Part shown: positions 61,479-64,000 of the stretch, piece by piece
How positions within the stretch are numbered: the stretch's first letter is position 1
How the letters are laid out: the number at the start of each line of letters is the position of its first letter
Assembly (NCBI RefSeq): GCF_030160275.1
Contig: NZ_BSOA01000043.1
Location: 80,533-144,532, forward strand
Source of the DNA: Dyella flagellata
GTDB lineage: Bacteria; Pseudomonadota; Gammaproteobacteria; Xanthomonadales; Rhodanobacteraceae
DNA length: 64,000 nt
Reading direction: 5' to 3'
The notes under the pieces: model-generated
Databases searched by the model: none
What the model was told of the DNA's origin: nothing
The model's input: only the letters and a program-made list of their open reading frames with translations
Translations under genes and position numbers: made by a program

Positions 61479-62462
61479 TCAGAACACGCTGACGTCGATG
61501 GCCTTGAAGCGCTTGCGGAAAGCGGCGGGCGTCAGCTGCGTGCGACGGGCAAACAATCGCGAGAACGTTGCCACATCGAGATAACCCACTTCGGACGCTA
61601 CCTGGGCCACGCCGAGCGTGGTGGTCTCAAGCAGCAGCTTGGCTTTTTCCACCCGCAGGTCCTGCAGCAATTCAAGCGGCGAACGCCCCGTTTCCGCACG
61701 GAACTTGCGCAGCAGGGTGCGGCTGGAAAGATTGAATGCCTCTGCCAGCGTTTCCAATCGATAGCGCTCGGTGATGCGTTGTTCAAGCCAAGCGCTGACC
61801 GCGCGTGCGAAGGACTCGCGCCGCCGGTGGCTGAGGCGACGGTCCAAGTAAGTCGCCTGACTGCGCGGACGGTGATCGATAAGACTGAAACGGCCCACGG
61901 CACGGGCCAGGCTGGTGCCCGCGCAGTCACGGATCAATTGCAGGGCAAGATCGCCATAGGCCGTGAATGCGCCCGACGTAACGATCTCGCCAGCACGGAC
62001 AAGCACCGCATCGGGAATCACTTCGACCTTGGGGTAACGCCGAGCCATTTCCCCGGCAAACGCCCAGGCGGTGGTGGCCTGTCGCCCGTCCAAAATGCCC
62101 GCATCAGCCAAGAGCAGACTGCCGCCGCAAATGGAGGCCACCTTGCGTTGCCCTGCGGCACGACGAATGAGGGCTTTTTCCTCGTCGAGGTCGGCAAGTG
62201 CCGAGGCGATGTCATCGGCGCTGTTGATATCGAAGGCAGGCACCACCAACAAGTCGAAGGGCGATGGCGCCGCAACCAATAGCTGCGTGCCACCCGCAAG
62301 GCGAACCTGCCCGGCACGCGTACCGATGATCGTCACAGAGAAGGGCGGCGGCGCATCCGGCGTGCGCATCATGCTGATGCGGTTGGCCACCAGCAGGATG
62401 TCCGACAGGCCAAGCACCTCGGCACCCATGCATCCGTCATAAGCAAGAATGGCGACGCGCAT
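61479..62462 (-). CDS. GlxA-family AraC-type regulator (second copy of the family)
   Basis: This 327-aa protein has an N-terminal DJ-1/PfpI domain (RVAILAYDGCMGAEVLGLSDILL; ASICGGSLLLADAGILDGR at the elbow) and a C-terminal AraC HTH pair (YRLETLAEAFNLSSRTLLRKFR; VAQVASEVGYLDVATFSRLFAR). It starts at the ATG at 62462 behind AAGGAAA. It differs clearly from the regulator at 15417-16361, so it is a distinct paralogue. Targets unknown. Confidence 0.9.
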   Translation of the reverse strand: MRVAILAYDGCMGAEVLGLSDILLVANRISMMRTPDAPPPFSVTIIGTRAGQVRLAGGTQLLVAAPSPFDLLVVPAFDINSADDIASALADLDEEKALIRRAAGQRKVASICGGSLLLADAGILDGRQATTAWAFAGEMARRYPKVEVIPDAVLVRAGEIVTSGAFTAYGDLALQLIRDCAGTSLARAVGRFSLIDHRPRSQATYLDRRLSHRRRESFARAVSAWLEQRITERYRLETLAEAFNLSSRTLLRKFRAETGRSPLELLQDLRVEKAKLLLETTTLGVAQVASEVGYLDVATFSRLFARRTQLTPAAFRKRFKAIDVSVF

Positions 62463-62785
62463 GTTGGTTTCCTTCGATCGTACGATGCAGCAAGCGTGGC
62501 GATTTTGCCCTGGGCGTCAAGCATGCCATTGGCTTGGTGCGCGCGTGGTGGTCCGCCGTCGTTTCAAAAATAGCTAATCTTTTCAGTATGCTGCTGGGAG
62601 GCCGTAAGTGTAGCCATGGCGGCTGAGCCAACAAGATTGGCGCGATCGCCCATGTTACCTGCTGATACGTGGCGAAATGGCCCTTTGATCTGTCGCTGCC
62701 ACCCAGTGACCGCCTACGACAGCGAACCTACGCTGGCACTTCTCGTTTACTTGACTAGCGCCATGCATCAGCTGACGAGCACTTG
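62463..62785. other. Intergenic stretch before the IS-interrupted repeat
   Basis: No supported gene. The open frame at 62616-62837 lacks protein-like composition and runs into the insertion sequence. Confidence 0.45.
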
Positions 62786-62803
62786 CTCCCTCCCCTACGT
62801 GTA
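62786..62803. repeat. Left fragment of composite repeat copy 2, ending in target duplication
   Basis: CTCCCTCCCC followed by TACGTGTA (62796-62803) is the left arm and loop of hairpin A. TACGTGTA recurs at 63841-63848 on the far side of the insertion sequence, so it is the 8-bp target duplication. Confidence 0.92.
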
Positions 62804-63840
62804 CCTGATTAGCGTCGAGTCTCAGCTGGTGATTTAGACAGGGGAGATCCTGGCGGCGTTCTCTGTGGAGGCGCCGCCATGCCTATGAATCGCGTGCAGT
62901 TTCAGCCTGGATTGTCTTTATCTGCGTTCTTTCGCCGCTACGGTACCGAAGAGCAGTGTCTGGATGCCTTAGTCCAAGCCCGCTGGCCTCGTGGTTTTGT
63001 CTGCCCGCGTTGCGAGCATAGGCAGGCATCGCGGTTTCAACGAGGTCGCCAATGGTTGTGGCAATGCACGCGCTGCCGCACGCAGACGAGCGTGACGGCC
63101 GGTACGCCGTTGGCTGTAACAAAGCTGCCATTGCGAACATGGTGGCTAGCCATCTACCTAGTGACCCAGTCCAAAAATGGCATCGCCGCCTTGGAGTTAG
63201 CGCGCCAACTGGGCGTGTGTTACCGCACGGCCTGGCGCATCAAGCACACGTTGATGGCCGTGATGGCCGACCGAGAGGCTTCCCGCCAGCTCACCGGTAT
63301 GGTGCAGATCGATGATGCCTACCTGGGCGGCGAGCGAGCACGTGGGCCGGGGGAGCCGCAGTGGGACAACAAGATCCCTTTTATTGCCGCCATCGCGACT
63401 CGAAAGGGTGAGCCGACGGTGGCTCGGTTCGATATCGTCTCCAGTTTTCGGCGCAGCGTGGTGCATGAATGGGCGCAACAGGTCTTAGCACCCGGGGCTT
63501 GTGTCGTGAGCGATGGCTTGACGGCCTTTACCGGCGTGACCTGGGCCGGCGTGCCGCATGAGCCCATCGTGACCGGCCGCGGTCGCAAAGCTGCCGGCGA
63601 ACCCCGATTGAATTGGGTCAACACGCTCCTGAGCAACCTCAAAACCGCGCTCAGTGGCACCCATCACGCGCTGAAATTCGCCAAATACGCCACACGCTAC
63701 CTGCACGCGCATGCGTATCGCTTCAATCGACGCCTGGATCTACCCGCCATGATCCTGCGCCTGGCCGGAGCGCTCGTGAAATCCTGCCCGAGGACCGAGC
63801 AGGATTTACGAAACCCAGCTGAGACTCGACGCTAATCAGG
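62804..63840 (+). mobile_element. Complete IS1595-family (ISXO2-like) insertion sequence
   Basis: The 1037-bp element is bounded by perfect 26-bp terminal inverted repeats (62804-62829 and 63815-63840; outer end CCTGATTAGCGTCGAGTCTC) and flanked by the 8-bp duplication TACGTGTA. It encodes one transposase. Both the 8-bp duplication and transposase type fit the IS1595 family. It lies in hairpin A of the composite repeat. Confidence 0.96.
62879..63835 (+). CDS. IS1595-family transposase
   Basis: This 318-aa transposase has an N-terminal zinc ribbon (CPRCEHR, then CTRCRTQ), a helix-turn-helix region (ALELARQLGVCYRTAWRIKHTLM) and a DDE/N-type catalytic core: Asp in VQIDDAYLGGER, Asp in VVSDGLTAF, and the family segment WVNTLLSNLKTALSGTHHALKFAKYATRYL, where the third acidic position is Asn-like in this family. 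Its stop codon lies inside the right terminal repeat. No frameshift or stop was seen, so it may be active. Confidence 0.95.
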   Translation: MPMNRVQFQPGLSLSAFFRRYGTEEQCLDALVQARWPRGFVCPRCEHRQASRFQRGRQWLWQCTRCRTQTSVTAGTPLAVTKLPLRTWWLAIYLVTQSKNGIAALELARQLGVCYRTAWRIKHTLMAVMADREASRQLTGMVQIDDAYLGGERARGPGEPQWDNKIPFIAAIATRKGEPTVARFDIVSSFRRSVVHEWAQQVLAPGACVVSDGLTAFTGVTWAGVPHEPIVTGRGRKAAGEPRLNWVNTLLSNLKTALSGTHHALKFAKYATRYLHAHAYRFNRRLDLPAMILRLAGALVKSCPRTEQDLRNPAETRR

Positions 63841-63944
63841 TACGTGTAGTAGGGGAGGGCTGGGGTGGGGTGAAGCAACCTCGCGGTGAACTTCAACAGT
63901 GCGGCAAGCTCGTGCAACCCCACCCCAACCCTCCCCTGCAAGCA
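63841..63944. repeat. Central part of composite repeat copy 2, between two insertion sequences
   Basis: This 104-bp segment from TACGTGTA to TGCAAGCA matches 10007-10110 of the intact copy in length exactly, with changes only in the loop region (about 63860 and 63886-63903). Its right end, TGCAAGCA (63937-63944), is the loop of hairpin B and the probable duplication of the next element. Confidence 0.93.
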
Positions 63945-64000
63945 CCTGATTAGCGTCGAGTCTCAGCTGGTGATTTAGACAGGGGAGATCCTGGCGGCGT
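63945..64000 (+). mobile_element. Left end of a second identical IS1595-family element (cut by the window)
   Basis: The 56 bases from 63945 to the window end are identical to 62804-62859, the left end of the complete element, in the same orientation. TGCAAGCA directly precedes it. The transposase gene and right end lie outside the window. Confidence 0.93.

Overview
The window is high-GC DNA from a gammaproteobacterium, most likely Xanthomonadales (Lysobacterales), family Rhodanobacteraceae (Dyella/Rhodanobacter/Luteibacter type). This placement is an inference. It rests on the very large Xanthomonas/Caulobacter-type TonB receptor, the ISXO2-like IS1595 element, the Tat-exported HiPIP, the quinol NO reductase next to an O2-sensing FNR, and the strong codon bias. 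No rRNA, tRNA, CRISPR array, prophage or plasmid function was seen.

Region 1 (1-9969) is one chemosensory operon: CheW, CheR-TPR, CheW, a CHASE3-type MCP, a CheA-REC hybrid, CheB and a 911-aa REC-GAF-PAS-GAF histidine kinase. It resembles the Wsp/alternative-cellular-function class, but the output is a multi-sensor kinase instead of a GGDEF protein. It ends in a composite hairpin repeat (about 9997-10118). Region 2 (10.3-15.2 kb) is an archaic Csu-type chaperone-usher pilus operon on the minus strand, faced by a small secreted protein that looks like a shrunken pilin. Region 3 (15.4-19.6 kb) has a GlxA-type regulator, an exported glyoxalase-fold protein, and a divergent pair: HiPIP and a one-heme cytochrome-porin fusion with Cyc2-like architecture.

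Region 4 (19.6-27.7 kb) is a carbohydrate locus: TonB receptor, LacI regulator, MFS permease and a secreted GH64 beta-1,3-glucanase with CBM5/12 and CBM56 modules. Paired palindromic operators before the receptor and before the glucanase tie them into one regulon. Region 5 (27.7-36.5 kb) has a MetC-like lyase with a divergent LysR regulator, a lipoprotein, a YdeP-type molybdoenzyme, a Tat multicopper oxidase and a Tat/lipoprotein FAD oxidase. Region 6 (36.5-43.4 kb) has two near-duplicate asparagine-synthase-like proteins without the glutaminase domain, a CHASE3 hybrid kinase between them, a small unknown protein and a GT2 glycosyltransferase. Region 7 (43.6-47.7 kb) is a LysR regulator divergent from two tandem Ohr/OsmC peroxidases, an SDR and an old yellow enzyme.

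Region 8 (47.8-53.6 kb) has a small membrane protein, ferredoxin FdxA, an atypical NRAMP transporter, quinol NO reductase and FNR; two promoters carry near-identical FNR boxes. Region 9 (53.8-62.5 kb) contains secreted small proteins, an OmpR/EnvZ-like pair, a fatty-acid/sterol hydroxylase, a DUF3313 lipoprotein, an exported beta-carbonic anhydrase, an alpha/beta hydrolase and a second GlxA-type regulator. The window ends in a copy of the same composite hairpin repeat, hit twice by identical-ended IS1595-family elements. Each insertion sits at a hairpin loop of the repeat; the first has a visible 8-bp target duplication.
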